64,000 nt of DNA from Muricauda sp. SCSIO 65647 (GCF_021534965.1 NZ_CP091037.1:2210501-2274500); one strand, 5' to 3'; positions 17,387 to 26,414 are shown, counted from the first letter of the stretch. Made by a program: numbers and translations. The notes: generated by a model from the letters alone, not told the origin.

Positions 17387-18073
17387 TTTTTTTGAATAGT
17401 AACGGTATAACTCATCTGGCCCCGCACCCAAATAATTCTTGAGATGTATCATGGCAAAGTGAAACTGTACTTTCAGCCAGCCTTTTTGCCTATACTTTCT
17501 GGCCGAGGTGGTCACACGTTGGGGCAAGACCTTGAAATGGGCATGTTTGTACAATCTACCAATGAACTCACTGTCTTCATAAATCAAGTAATTCTCATTG
17601 AATCCACCATTTCCAAAAAATACCTCTTTGGTAACGAAAAGTGATTGGTCACCCCCGCGGCATAGTGTGTGGTTGATTCTTGACAGCCAAGCAAAAAAAC
17701 GCAGAACGGGGTTTTTGCTATCAAATCGCATACGAAAACAGCCTGATTGACTTTTCTCTTCAACAGCTTGTACGATGAAAAGGTCAAAATTCTTTGGCGG
17801 TAAGGTATCCGCATGTAAAAAGTACAAGATATCACCCACTGCCTTTGAAGCACCCAGGTTCATTTGACTTGCCCTACCCCGTTTGGCCTTATGCACTGAG
17901 GCACCAAACTTTAAGGCAGTTTGAACAGTTTGGTCGGTACTGCCCCCATCGATTACAAGAATCTCGGCGATGTTTTTTTTGTCGCTGGTCTGAAATAGGT
18001 GCTGTAACAGACTCCCGATTAATTTTGCCTCATTAAGCGTAGGGATGATAATGCTGATTTTTGGGGTGGCCAT
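17378..18073 (-). CDS. GT2 family transferase, TIGR04283 type (arsenosugar-associated)
   Basis: A 231-residue GT-A protein: IIIPTLNEAKLIGSLL (8-23), VIDGGSTDQTV, LHADTLPP as the DxD-like site, and a C-terminal ARKYRQKGW. This combination fits TIGR04283, the rSAM/selenodomain-associated transferase 2, which is named after its link to arsenosugar biosynthesis loci. It lies on the minus strand with PNP and the TIGR04282 partner. Its sugar acceptor is unproven, and a general GT2 role cannot be ruled out. Confidence 0.75.
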   Translation of the reverse strand: MATPKISIIIPTLNEAKLIGSLLQHLFQTSDKKNIAEILVIDGGSTDQTVQTALKFGASVHKAKRGRASQMNLGASKAVGDILYFLHADTLPPKNFDLFIVQAVEEKSQSGCFRMRFDSKNPVLRFFAWLSRINHTLCRGGDQSLFVTKEVFFGNGGFNENYLIYEDSEFIGRLYKHAHFKVLPQRVTTSARKYRQKGWLKVQFHFAMIHLKNYLGAGPDELYRYYSKKLL

Positions 18074-18092
18074 TCTTTTGAATTATATCAAA

Positions 18093-18106
18093 CACTATCA
18101 ATAGTG
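18093..18106. repeat. Inverted repeat between PNP and TIGR04283 genes
   Basis: CACTAT-CA-ATAGTG lies in the 81-bp gap upstream of the TIGR04283 transferase. It could be an operator for that gene or a hairpin after the PNP gene; there is no T-run to mark a terminator. Confidence 0.25.
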
Positions 18107-18154
18107 GCAAAAAATAAAAGAACCTTACGGAAATCCATCAATATAAATTGTGCA

Positions 18155-18970
18155 TTAAAGTTCTTCGATCAGCCCTTTGAACAATTTGATCATCTTCGGC
18201 TCTGTCTTGGCGGCTATCTCAATAATCTCCTGAATATTGATAGGCCTCAGATTATCGGGATCGCACTCGTCGGTAAGTACTGAAACAGCTACAATGGGCA
18301 GTCGTAAATGGTTGGCCACAATAACCTCGGGCACGGTGCTCATGCCCACGGCATCGGCCCCCAAAGTTTTCAGCATGCGGTATTCAGCTTTCGTTTCCAA
18401 TTGTGGGCCAACAACTGAAACATAAACGCCTTTTTGCAAAGAAATCGATTCCCTTTTGGCTATCGCTTCAATTTTAACGCGCATTTCAACATCATAGGGT
18501 TCGCTCATATCGACAAAGCGGTCTCCAAATGCTGTCACATTTTTGAAAGCCAAAGGTGAGCTGCCCTGTAGGTTGATATGGTCTTCAATGAGCATGATGT
18601 CTCCCTTTTTGAAATCGAGGTTGATGGCACCCGCAGCATTGGAGATGAAAAGTCTCTTGATGCCCAGTTGGTGCATGACCCTGATGGGGTAGGTAATATC
18701 CAAGAAATCATAGCCCTCATATAAGTGGAAACGCCCCTGCATCACCACCACCTTTTTGCCCGCAATGGTACCGTAGATCAACTTGCCCGAGTGAAACTCG
18801 ACCGTGGCCAAGGGAAAGTAAGGAATGTGGTTATAGTGTGCCACAATGGGATCTTCAATTTCATCGACCATTTGACCTAGGCCCGTGCCCAGAACAATAC
18901 CGATATCTGGCGTGTCAAACCCTTTTGATCTTAAATGGGCGACCGATTCGTCCAACTGTTTTTGCGTCAT
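18155..18970 (-). CDS. Purine-nucleoside phosphorylase (trimeric PNP/MTAP family)
   Basis: A 271-residue PNP that splits purine nucleosides with phosphate to base and ribose-1-phosphate. GTGLGQ (28-33) binds phosphate; GRFHLYEGY, SNAAGAIN, VGPQLETKAEYRM and MSTVPEV are the expected core motifs. It overlaps the TIGR04282 transferase gene (ATGA), so both are translated together. In arsenosugar loci a nucleoside phosphorylase is proposed to act on the adenosyl-arsenical intermediate; ordinary purine salvage is the simpler role. Confidence 0.9.
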   Translation of the reverse strand: MTQKQLDESVAHLRSKGFDTPDIGIVLGTGLGQMVDEIEDPIVAHYNHIPYFPLATVEFHSGKLIYGTIAGKKVVVMQGRFHLYEGYDFLDITYPIRVMHQLGIKRLFISNAAGAINLDFKKGDIMLIEDHINLQGSSPLAFKNVTAFGDRFVDMSEPYDVEMRVKIEAIAKRESISLQKGVYVSVVGPQLETKAEYRMLKTLGADAVGMSTVPEVIVANHLRLPIVAVSVLTDECDPDNLRPINIQEIIEIAAKTEPKMIKLFKGLIEEL

Positions 18971-19587
18971 TCTTCCATATGTTTTAAAAAAGGTTTGAAA
19001 GCCTCGATGCCTTTGATGTCTTTGTACAAATCAACATCATTTCGCTCTTCGAGCAAAGTGATTTGATCATTTTTTAAATCGGTCAATGTAGCTTGCAGTA
19101 CACTCTCAGTGCCCCATTTCTTGTTCTTGAACAACTTGGCGTTCATTTTTTTCATTCCCAACAGATAATAGCCCCCATCATGCGCGGGTCCGACTACATA
19201 ATCAGAATCATCCAAGGCATCAAATGCTTTGTTCAGATCGGCTTCCGATAGCTCGTACATATCACTGCCGATGATGATGATTTTTTCAAATCTATCATTA
19301 AAACCAGCTTGGAAGGCATCTTGCATGCGCTCGCCCAAATCGTTTCCCAGCTGTAGTTTTTTGGTGTAGTTGCCATCCTTCCAAATATCATCATCCCAAA
19401 TTTCTTCAGAGTAATAGACCCGTTTTTCGACCGTTAGATATTGGGTGATTTTCTGTGTGTGCCGTAATAAAAAAAGGTAAACCTCCAGAGCGGCCTCGTC
19501 GCCAATGGTCTTTGCCAGACGGGTCTTACATTTGCCGGGTTCAGGGTTTCGGGTGAAAATAAGGAGTAAGCTCTTCGGGTTGCTCAT
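18967..19587 (-). CDS. DUF2064 / TIGR04282 family transferase (arsenosugar-associated)
   Basis: A 206-residue nucleotidyltransferase-like GT-A protein: LLLIFTRNPEPGKCKTRLA (7-25) at the N-terminus, IIIGSDMYELS, and GPAHDGGYYLLGM. These are the hallmarks of TIGR04282, the rSAM/selenodomain-associated transferase 1. It is the first gene of the minus-strand trio with PNP and the TIGR04283 transferase. Neither a radical-SAM protein nor ArsM is present in the window. Confidence 0.78.
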   Translation of the reverse strand: MSNPKSLLLIFTRNPEPGKCKTRLAKTIGDEAALEVYLFLLRHTQKITQYLTVEKRVYYSEEIWDDDIWKDGNYTKKLQLGNDLGERMQDAFQAGFNDRFEKIIIIGSDMYELSEADLNKAFDALDDSDYVVGPAHDGGYYLLGMKKMNAKLFKNKKWGTESVLQATLTDLKNDQITLLEERNDVDLYKDIKGIEAFKPFLKHMEE

Positions 19588-19774
19588 CGATTAGTTTTCT
19601 ATAGATTGCAAGCGATTAGGTTTTAGTCAGAAATCTGTGTATTTGTTTACATTTTTGGTTGGAGGTTAGCGGGTGTAAATGTACTGTTTTCGAATATTTT
19701 TGAATAAGGTATATAATTGTGATACCTTTTGGGGGTACTATTGACCGTATTAAAAAATTGTACCTTAAAAGCCT

Positions 19775-22700
19775 ATGGCAGAACACCATTTTCTAGCCCA
19801 TTACCTGAGAGGCGAATCCATTTTGAAGAAAATCCCGTGCTTTTCATTTTTTTTGTTGTTGGCTTTTGGATGTGATGACCATACGGGCATTGCGCTTCAA
19901 AGACACGACAGAATTGTCATCGTTGGAAGCAATATGGCTTCAAGAATGATGGATTTTGGCCATTTCGAGACCGAGCTTCATCTGAGACACCCTGAAGATT
20001 CATTGTTCATACGAAATATGGCCGACGGTGGCAATACCCCGGGCTTTTGGCCACATTCAGGGAGAAAGACCCCATGGGCGTTCGAGGGTGCCGATGCTTT
20101 TCATAAGGGTGAATTGTCGAATGATACCAACAGTCAGGGACATTTTGACTATCCCGATGAATGGCTTTCGAGGTTGAAACCCGATATTGTGCTCGCCTTT
20201 TTTGGCTACAATTCTTCTTTTAATGGAAAAGTGGGCCTTGAAAATTTTCGGGCAGAGTTGCAAGCCTATGTAAGGCACATTCTTTCAAAAAAATATAATG
20301 GGGCGAACAGCCCGAAACTTGTTCTCGTTTCGCCCAATGCCTTTCAAGACTTGTCAAAAATACTGGATGTGCCAGATGGTTCAATTGAAAATGACCGCCT
20401 TTTCGAGTACTGCAATGCCATGCGTGAAGTGGCACGGGCCAACAATGTGGTTTTTATCGATGTTTTTGCAGAGAGCAAAAAGTGGTATAAAAAGGGCGAG
20501 CCCCTGACCATCGATGGGGTTCAATTGAATGACAAGGGCTATCAAAGATTGGCCAAGTATCTTGCTGATGAAATTTTTGGAAAACAGAGACCGGAAATGA
20601 TCCATGCCGATTTGGTTTTGCAGGCTGTTGATGAAAAGAACTGGATGTGGCACAACGACTACAAAATTCCGAACGGGGTACATGTGTACGGCAGGCGTTA
20701 CAAACCGTACGGACCTGACAACTATCCTGATGAGCTTAAAAAGATCCGTGAGATGACCGCCATTCGCGATACGGCTATTTGGGAGGCCTTACAGGGCCAT
20801 AAAAGAAACCTTTCGAAATATGATGGGTTGACCCATCAGCTTCCTGAAGTAAAGACGAACTATACGTTGGGCAATGGCGCAAAGGGCGCCCAGTATTTAT
20901 ATGGAGAAGATGCAGTAGCGACCATCCGCACCGCTACAGGGTACAAGGTAGAATTGTTCGCTTCTGAAAAAGAATTTCCCGATTTGGCCAATCCCGTACA
21001 GATGTCTTTTGATAACAAGGGCAGGCTTTGGGTGGCGACCATGCCCAGTTATCCACACTACCGCCCTGGAGACAGCAAACCGAATGATAAGATCATCATA
21101 TTGGAAGATACCGATGAAGATGGCAAGGCCGATACGCAAACCGTTTTTGCCGATGGTCTACATGTGCCTGTAGGTTTTGAGATAACCGCCAATGGGGTAT
21201 TCGTTTCCCAAGCAACACACTTGAAACACTTTAAAGATACTGATGGCGATGACAGGGCTGATGAGGTTGAAATTGTGTTGAGCGGATTTGACGACCATGA
21301 TACCCATCATACCATAAGCGCCTTTTGTGCCGACCCGTCTGGGGCCATCTATATGGGCGAGGGAGTTTTTCTGCATACCAATGTCGAGACACCTTATGGA
21401 CCGGTCAGGGGTTCAAACGGTGGATTTTACAGATATGACCCTGCAAGAAAGCGCCTCGAACGTACGGCACAGATAGCCATACCAAACCCTTGGGGCATTG
21501 CTTTTGACGACTATGGCCAATACTTTTTTGCCGAGACCTCAGGGCCAGCGGTACGATGGTTAATGCCCAGCACGGTAAAGCCGGTGTACGGTAGAGCCTC
21601 GCCAAAGGCAAGGGATTTGATAGAGGAGGAGCACAAGGTGCGACCAACAAGCGGTCTTGAATTTATTTCGAGTAGGCACTTTCCCGATGAAGTGCAGGGT
21701 GACTTATTGATCAACAACACCATTGGTTTTTTGGGCATGAAGCAGCATCAAATAATCGATAGTGGCACAGGTTATGAAGGTAAACATCGCCAAGACCTCA
21801 TTTGGTCCGATGATGGTAATTTCAGACCTGTCGATATGGAGTTTGCACCAGACGGCTCACTCTATTTCATCGATTGGCACAACATTTTGATAGGCCATAT
21901 GCAGCACAATGCCCGTGATCCCTTACGAGACCATTCGCACGGTAGGGTGTATCGAGTGACCTATCCGTCAAGGCCTTTGTTAGAACCTGCGGTAGTCGAT
22001 GGGGCCTCGATTGAACGGTTGTTAGACAATCTGAAACTACATGAATACAGAACCCGGTATAGAACCCGAAGGGAACTGAGAAGCAGAAATGTCGGTGAGG
22101 TTTTAACCGCTCTCAAAAAATGGATCGGCAATCTTGATAAAGAAGACAAAAAATATGAACTTCACCTTCTTGAGGCACTTTGGGTCAGTTGGGGTGCCAA
22201 CAGCATTGATCATGGGCTGTTAAAACAATGCCTTAATGCAGACAATTACAAAGTCAGGGCAGCGGCGGTGATCGTTTTACGGTATATGGGGCATCAGGTC
22301 GATGACTCACTTGAACTGTTGAAAAAAGCGGCACAAGACCCGCATGGCAGGGTGCGATTGACCGCAGTGGTCGCAGCGTCTTGGCTGCCTGAAAAAGATG
22401 CCTTCGAGGTGCTCGACATCGTAGATAAAAATACCCTCGATGAATGGTCGGTGCCAACCCTCGATTTTGTCTTAAATAGGGGAAAAGATGAAAAAGAAAA
22501 AGAAGAAGAATCGTCCACTGATTTGACCGGTAGTGATTTGGAACTTTATCAAAAGGGTAAGGAGATATACAGCAGGGAAGGATTTTGCATAACCTGTCAC
22601 CAAGAGAATGGCAAAGGGTTGAAACAATCGGGTTTTCCACCCTTATCACAAACCCAGTGGGTTACGGGCAGTGAAGGGCGTTTGATAAAAATAGCATTGA

Positions 22701-22948
22701 ATGGCCTGTATGGTGCCATCGAGGTCAATGGAGAAAAATACCCGGGCCAGGTGCCCATGACCGCTTATGGCGATATGTTGGGCGATGAAGAGATAGCGGC
22801 GGTGCTTACCTACGTGCGCAATTCATTTGGCAACAAAGCTTCGGTGATAACGGCCGATAAGGTCAACAAAACTCGTCTTATGACCCAAGAAAAGAAAGGG
22901 TTTTACACCCCTAAAGAACTGCTAGAAATACATCCATTGGAAGAATGA
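19775..22948 (+). CDS. Trimodular lipoprotein: SGNH-like domain, PVC-type dehydrogenase, cytochrome c
   Basis: A 1057-residue lipoprotein (lipobox LAFGC, C33). An SGNH-like domain covers about 45-270: GSN at 51-53, FFGYN at 142-146, and DGVQLND, where the usual His is Gln (Q250), so esterase activity is doubtful. A beta-propeller of the PVC-type membrane-bound dehydrogenase family covers about 385-720, a HEAT-like helical part follows, and a c-type heme site CITCH lies at 938-942 with likely axial Met M995. This fits a periplasmic sugar or alcohol dehydrogenase with its own cytochrome. A TTG at 19823 encoding KKIPC... would give a shorter, more typical lipoprotein signal. The stop overlaps the ThuA gene by 4 bp. 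Confidence 0.82.
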   Translation: MAEHHFLAHYLRGESILKKIPCFSFFLLLAFGCDDHTGIALQRHDRIVIVGSNMASRMMDFGHFETELHLRHPEDSLFIRNMADGGNTPGFWPHSGRKTPWAFEGADAFHKGELSNDTNSQGHFDYPDEWLSRLKPDIVLAFFGYNSSFNGKVGLENFRAELQAYVRHILSKKYNGANSPKLVLVSPNAFQDLSKILDVPDGSIENDRLFEYCNAMREVARANNVVFIDVFAESKKWYKKGEPLTIDGVQLNDKGYQRLAKYLADEIFGKQRPEMIHADLVLQAVDEKNWMWHNDYKIPNGVHVYGRRYKPYGPDNYPDELKKIREMTAIRDTAIWEALQGHKRNLSKYDGLTHQLPEVKTNYTLGNGAKGAQYLYGEDAVATIRTATGYKVELFASEKEFPDLANPVQMSFDNKGRLWVATMPSYPHYRPGDSKPNDKIIILEDTDEDGKADTQTVFADGLHVPVGFEITANGVFVSQATHLKHFKDTDGDDRADEVEIVLSGFDDHDTHHTISAFCADPSGAIYMGEGVFLHTNVETPYGPVRGSNGGFYRYDPARKRLERTAQIAIPNPWGIAFDDYGQYFFAETSGPAVRWLMPSTVKPVYGRASPKARDLIEEEHKVRPTSGLEFISSRHFPDEVQGDLLINNTIGFLGMKQHQIIDSGTGYEGKHRQDLIWSDDGNFRPVDMEFAPDGSLYFIDWHNILIGHMQHNARDPLRDHSHGRVYRVTYPSRPLLEPAVVDGASIERLLDNLKLHEYRTRYRTRRELRSRNVGEVLTALKKWIGNLDKEDKKYELHLLEALWVSWGANSIDHGLLKQCLNADNYKVRAAAVIVLRYMGHQVDDSLELLKKAAQDPHGRVRLTAVVAASWLPEKDAFEVLDIVDKNTLDEWSVPTLDFVLNRGKDEKEKEEESSTDLTGSDLELYQKGKEIYSREGFCITCHQENGKGLKQSGFPPLSQTQWVTGSEGRLIKIALNGLYGAIEVNGEKYPGQVPMTAYGDMLGDEEIAAVLTYVRNSFGNKASVITADKVNKTRLMTQEKKGFYTPKELLEIHPLEE

Positions 22949-23919
22949 ACATGAAAAGAATCAAATTGTTTGGCATCATCGGTTTCTTAATTTTTGGCAC
23001 AAGTCTTTTCGGACAGTCAAAAAAACAGTTGAATCATGTACCGCACATCGTTTTTGTGATGGGCGATGAAGAATACCGATCTGAAGAATCTATGCCCATG
23101 TTGGCGAGAATTCTCAAGCGTGAATTGGCCGCCAAGATCAGCCTTTGCTATGCCGTTGACTCATTGGGCTTCGTAAATCCGAACGTGAAAGACCATATAC
23201 AAGGCCTTAAGGCATTGGCAACCGCAGACTTAATGGTGTTGTTCACACGTTTTAGGGCCTTGCCCGAAGAGGAGTTGGCCCTCATTGCCGATTATGTAGA
23301 AAGTGGCAAGCCGGTAGTGGGCTTTCGAACCGCTACCCACGCCTTCAAATATGAAGAGAACAGTGCGTTGTATTTTTATAATGACGAATGGCCGACCAAA
23401 GTGTTCGGCCAAAAATGGATCACCCATCACGGTCATTTTTCAGATGGCCATGACCCCTTGACCCAAGTATCACTAGTTGAAAACCATTCTTCCGAAATCT
23501 TAAATGGGGTGCTACCTTTCAAGGCTTTTTCATGGCTCTATCACGTAGATGGGGGAAATTATAAATTGTATGGTGACAGTAAGCCACTTCTAATGGGCCG
23601 TTCACTCAGGTCAAAGCATGAAATGGAAAATAGATTGAATGAATTTCCTTTGGAAAATCCGGTGGCTTGGACCAAGACCTACACAGGTGCCCAAAACAAG
23701 ACGGCTCGGGTTTTTTTCACGACCTTGGGCCATCCCTATGATTTTAAGGAAGAATCGATGCGAAAGTTGGCTATAAACGGAATCTATTGGGCTTTGGGCA
23801 GGGAGAAGGAAATTCCTGAACAAGGAACAAATGTTTCCATCGAAGGAAGCTACCAACCCAATAACTCAGGTTTTGGTGACAAATTCAAAAAGAACCGGCA
23901 TCCTGAAACCATAGAATAG
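22945..23919 (+). CDS. ThuA-like domain protein, exported
   Basis: A 324-residue protein with an N-terminal signal peptide (MNMKRIKLFGIIGFLIFGTS). The trehalose-utilisation ThuA fold, related to glutamine amidotransferases, is indicated by VFVMGDEEYRSEESMPML, LVLFTRFRALPEEE and PVVGFRTATHAF. ThuA proteins are linked to 3-keto-disaccharide metabolism, and they often neighbour PVC-type dehydrogenases. The 4-bp overlap with the dehydrogenase gene says they work together. The substrate is unknown. Confidence 0.82.
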   Translation: MNMKRIKLFGIIGFLIFGTSLFGQSKKQLNHVPHIVFVMGDEEYRSEESMPMLARILKRELAAKISLCYAVDSLGFVNPNVKDHIQGLKALATADLMVLFTRFRALPEEELALIADYVESGKPVVGFRTATHAFKYEENSALYFYNDEWPTKVFGQKWITHHGHFSDGHDPLTQVSLVENHSSEILNGVLPFKAFSWLYHVDGGNYKLYGDSKPLLMGRSLRSKHEMENRLNEFPLENPVAWTKTYTGAQNKTARVFFTTLGHPYDFKEESMRKLAINGIYWALGREKEIPEQGTNVSIEGSYQPNNSGFGDKFKKNRHPETIE

Positions 23920-24018
23920 AGAGGACCAGACAGCTTTTTTAGAGAGGTTCTTTCATTTTGGGCATAGCTCTGAATAAAAATTGGTTTATATTCCAGTATT
24001 GCATAAATTCCATGAGTA

Positions 24019-25572
24019 ATGACAAGAGCCATTTTTTTCACTGCCGTGTGTTTATTCTGCTGGGCATGCAACGATGTTTCGGTCAAACAAGCAGAGCGGC
24101 CCGTTGCTGAAAAAGTCTATCAAGAGCCATTTCGCCCACAGTTTCACTTTTCGCCCCCCACGAGTTGGATGAACGATCCGAACGGTTTGGTCTATCATGA
24201 TGGTATTTATCATCTGTTTTATCAATATTATCCTGACGCCACGGTATGGGGTCCGATGCATTGGGGCCATGCCATCAGTGAAAATATGGTGCATTGGCAG
24301 AACAGACCGATAGCGCTGTATCCTGATGGGCAGGGATTTATATTTTCAGGAAGCGCCGTGGTCGATGAAAACAACACTTCAGGTTTTGCAGAGGGGGGAA
24401 AGGTGCCGCTAGTGGCCATTTACACCTACCATTCGATGCAGGGAGAAAAAGGCGGCCGCAAAGATTTTCAGACCCAAGCCATTGCCTATAGCCTTGACAA
24501 TGGAGAAACGTGGACGAAGTATGAAGGGAATCCCGTTATAGGCAATACGGCCATCAAAGATTTTCGAGATCCCAAGGTGTTTTGGCATGATGCCACACAA
24601 AGTTGGATCATGGCCCTGGTCGCCGGCGATCATGCGAAGTTCTATCGCTCAACGAACCTAAAAGAATGGAATCACATCAGCGATTTTGGTGAAGAACAAG
24701 GGGCCCATGGTGGGGTTTGGGAGTGCCCGGATCTGTTTCCTTTGAAGGTAGCGGGAACCGATGAGACAAAATGGGTGCTCATTATCAGTATTGGCAGTGG
24801 CGGCCCCAACGGGGGCAGCGGCACCCAATATTTTGTGGGCGATTTTGACGGCACTACTTTTTCTTCTGACCAACAAGAATACAAATGGCTCGATTGGGGC
24901 ACCGATAACTATGCAGGGGTTACCTATAACAATACGCCTGGCGACCGTATTTTTATCGGTTGGATGAGCAACTGGCAGTATGCCGTCTTGACACCGACAT
25001 CGACATGGCGAAGTGCGATGACGCTCCCCAGGGAATTATCGTTGCGAAAGTTTGGAGATGATTATATGTTGGCGAACTACCCTGTTGCGGCGATGGATGA
25101 ACTGACCGTTCCGGTCGAGAAAACAGACATGGTTTTGGAAGCGGCAGCAACAAAAGAAATTTTTCATGCTGATCTTAACCAATCTGATATTTCATTCACT
25201 ACCGAGGGGCGAGACTTCAGATTGACGCTTATGAACGATAAGGGCGAAAACCTCAAGGTCACTTTTGACGCGGCATCACATTTGGTGATCGTAGATAGAA
25301 CCGAATCGGGAGCGGTCGATTTTCAACAAGAATTTGGAAATAAATTACATTACATGAATGTTCGCCAGCTACCTGAAAGCGATTATGAGGTACGATTATG
25401 GGTCGATGCCTCTTCGGTCGAACTATTTATAAACAAGGGGCAGTTTGTGATGACGCAACAGATTTTTCCAACGAAAGATTATACAAAAATGCTTATTGAA
25501 AATACGTCCGATTCAACAATTGAACTGAAAGATTTCTCAATAAGCAGTGTGGGTTCTATCTGGCAGAATTAA
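24019..25572 (+). CDS. GH32 fructosidase lipoprotein (levanase/inulinase type)
   Basis: A 517-residue lipoprotein (lipobox FCWAC, C17). The five-bladed propeller carries the GH32 triad: nucleophile D53 in WMNDPNG, D184 in FRDP, and acid/base E235 in WECPDLF. A C-terminal beta-sandwich (ASSVELFINKG) completes it. It removes fructose from fructans or sucrose outside the cytoplasm. It follows ThuA by 99 bp but no SusCD pair, fructokinase or sugar permease is in view, so it is not a standard fructan locus. Confidence 0.9.
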   Translation: MTRAIFFTAVCLFCWACNDVSVKQAERPVAEKVYQEPFRPQFHFSPPTSWMNDPNGLVYHDGIYHLFYQYYPDATVWGPMHWGHAISENMVHWQNRPIALYPDGQGFIFSGSAVVDENNTSGFAEGGKVPLVAIYTYHSMQGEKGGRKDFQTQAIAYSLDNGETWTKYEGNPVIGNTAIKDFRDPKVFWHDATQSWIMALVAGDHAKFYRSTNLKEWNHISDFGEEQGAHGGVWECPDLFPLKVAGTDETKWVLIISIGSGGPNGGSGTQYFVGDFDGTTFSSDQQEYKWLDWGTDNYAGVTYNNTPGDRIFIGWMSNWQYAVLTPTSTWRSAMTLPRELSLRKFGDDYMLANYPVAAMDELTVPVEKTDMVLEAAATKEIFHADLNQSDISFTTEGRDFRLTLMNDKGENLKVTFDAASHLVIVDRTESGAVDFQQEFGNKLHYMNVRQLPESDYEVRLWVDASSVELFINKGQFVMTQQIFPTKDYTKMLIENTSDSTIELKDFSISSVGSIWQN

Positions 25573-25579
25573 TGCTGGA

Positions 25580-25807
25580 TCAAGCCAAGGGATTGCCTTT
25601 TAACCGCTTCTCTATTTTTCGCTTTTTAACGGTCAGGCGCTTCATCAGGTCCATCAAGTTTGAATCTTTGGTCTTTTTATAGATTTCATTGATGGCCAAA
25701 ATAAGCTTCTTTGCTTCCCGCGAGGCGGCTACGCGATCACTGGTCGACATATGGCTAAGAGTTCTGTTTTCAAACTCTAAGGCAGATTGCATTAACTCTT
25801 TTGTCAT
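25580..25807 (-). CDS. Small helical protein of unknown function
   Basis: A 75-residue basic, highly helical protein (LMQSALEFENRTLSHM, then lysine/arginine-rich KRLTVKKRKIEKRLKG). No signal peptide or metal motif is seen. I do not recognise a family. It converges on the GH32 gene with a 7-bp gap. The clean helical pattern and conventional composition favour a real gene. Confidence 0.55.
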   Translation of the reverse strand: MTKELMQSALEFENRTLSHMSTSDRVAASREAKKLILAINEIYKKTKDSNLMDLMKRLTVKKRKIEKRLKGNPLA

Positions 25808-25942
25808 TTTTGTTTTAAAATTAGAGTACTTAACAAAATTCGCCCTTAAATAACCATATTTTGTTCTTATAAGGGCATTGAATTTTGATATTTATGAAAT
25901 ATTTAAGATAAAGCAAAGGGGTTAAGGGCTTTAAAATTATCA

Positions 25943-25972
25943 GTTCTGTTGTTAAGGGTCTTAAGACAGAAC
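25943..25972 (-). terminator. Hairpin downstream of the small membrane ORF
   Basis: GTTCTGT pairs with ACAGAAC and, inside it, TTAAG with CTTAA around a GGT loop. It lies 18 bp past the stop of the 33-codon minus-strand frame, where a terminator would be expected. The U-run after it is weak (ATAATTTT), so termination is only suggested. Confidence 0.4.
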
Positions 25973-25990
25973 ACTTACGTTGCGGTTTTG

Positions 25991-26092
25991 TCAAATGAAG
26001 TAGTGATATAGGCTGTTTGCCAACATTATAATTGAAAATACCAAAATCATGTACCAGAAGATATAGCCTATTTTTTGCTCTACAGTGTTCAT
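25991..26092 (-). CDS. Possible 33-residue single-pass membrane protein
   Basis: Too short for usual gene finders. It starts MNTVEQKIGYIFWYM and continues with a hydrophobic stretch (ILVFSIIMLANSL), ending YHYFI and a TGA. The pattern of a short polar head and a single membrane helix is what known bacterial microproteins look like, and a hairpin follows the stop. No clear promoter is visible. No family is recognised. Confidence 0.4.
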   Translation of the reverse strand: MNTVEQKIGYIFWYMILVFSIIMLANSLYHYFI

Positions 26093-26270
26093 CGTATTGT
26101 GTATTGGTGCTGAATTCTTGATGAAGTTACTAAAATGGCCCGCCCATATATCCAAGATTTTATAGATGGTATGATTTTCGGTATAAATGGTATTGTTTAT
26201 AAGGGAAGGAAACCAAGAAAAGTGATATCAAAAACAGTACTAAAAGTGTGTCGCTTTTTTTCTTTTTTGT

Positions 26271-26300
26271 TTGTAAATCTTAAATTTGAAAGTATATTTG
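26271..26300 (+). promoter_or_regulatory. Promoter of tRNA-Phe (TTG-N19-TATATTTG)
   Basis: TTG at 26271-26273 and TATATTTG at 26293-26300, 19 bp apart, match the Bacteroidota sigma-A consensus exactly. Transcription would start near 26306, about 11 bp before the mature tRNA 5' end. Confidence 0.8.
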
Positions 26301-26316
26301 CAGCCCTCAAAGCAAT

Positions 26317-26389
<73 letters not shown>

Positions 26390-26414
26390 CAAGCCACGCG
26401 AGTGGGAGCGACGG

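Larger units (their letters stand above)
25808..26316. other. Intergenic stretch before tRNA-Phe
   Basis: About 510 bp, AT-rich. It holds a strong hairpin at 25943-25972, a possible 33-codon membrane-protein gene on the minus strand (25991-26092), and the tRNA-Phe promoter at its right end. A 63-codon plus-strand frame at 26135-26326 runs into the tRNA and looks spurious. Confidence 0.6.
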
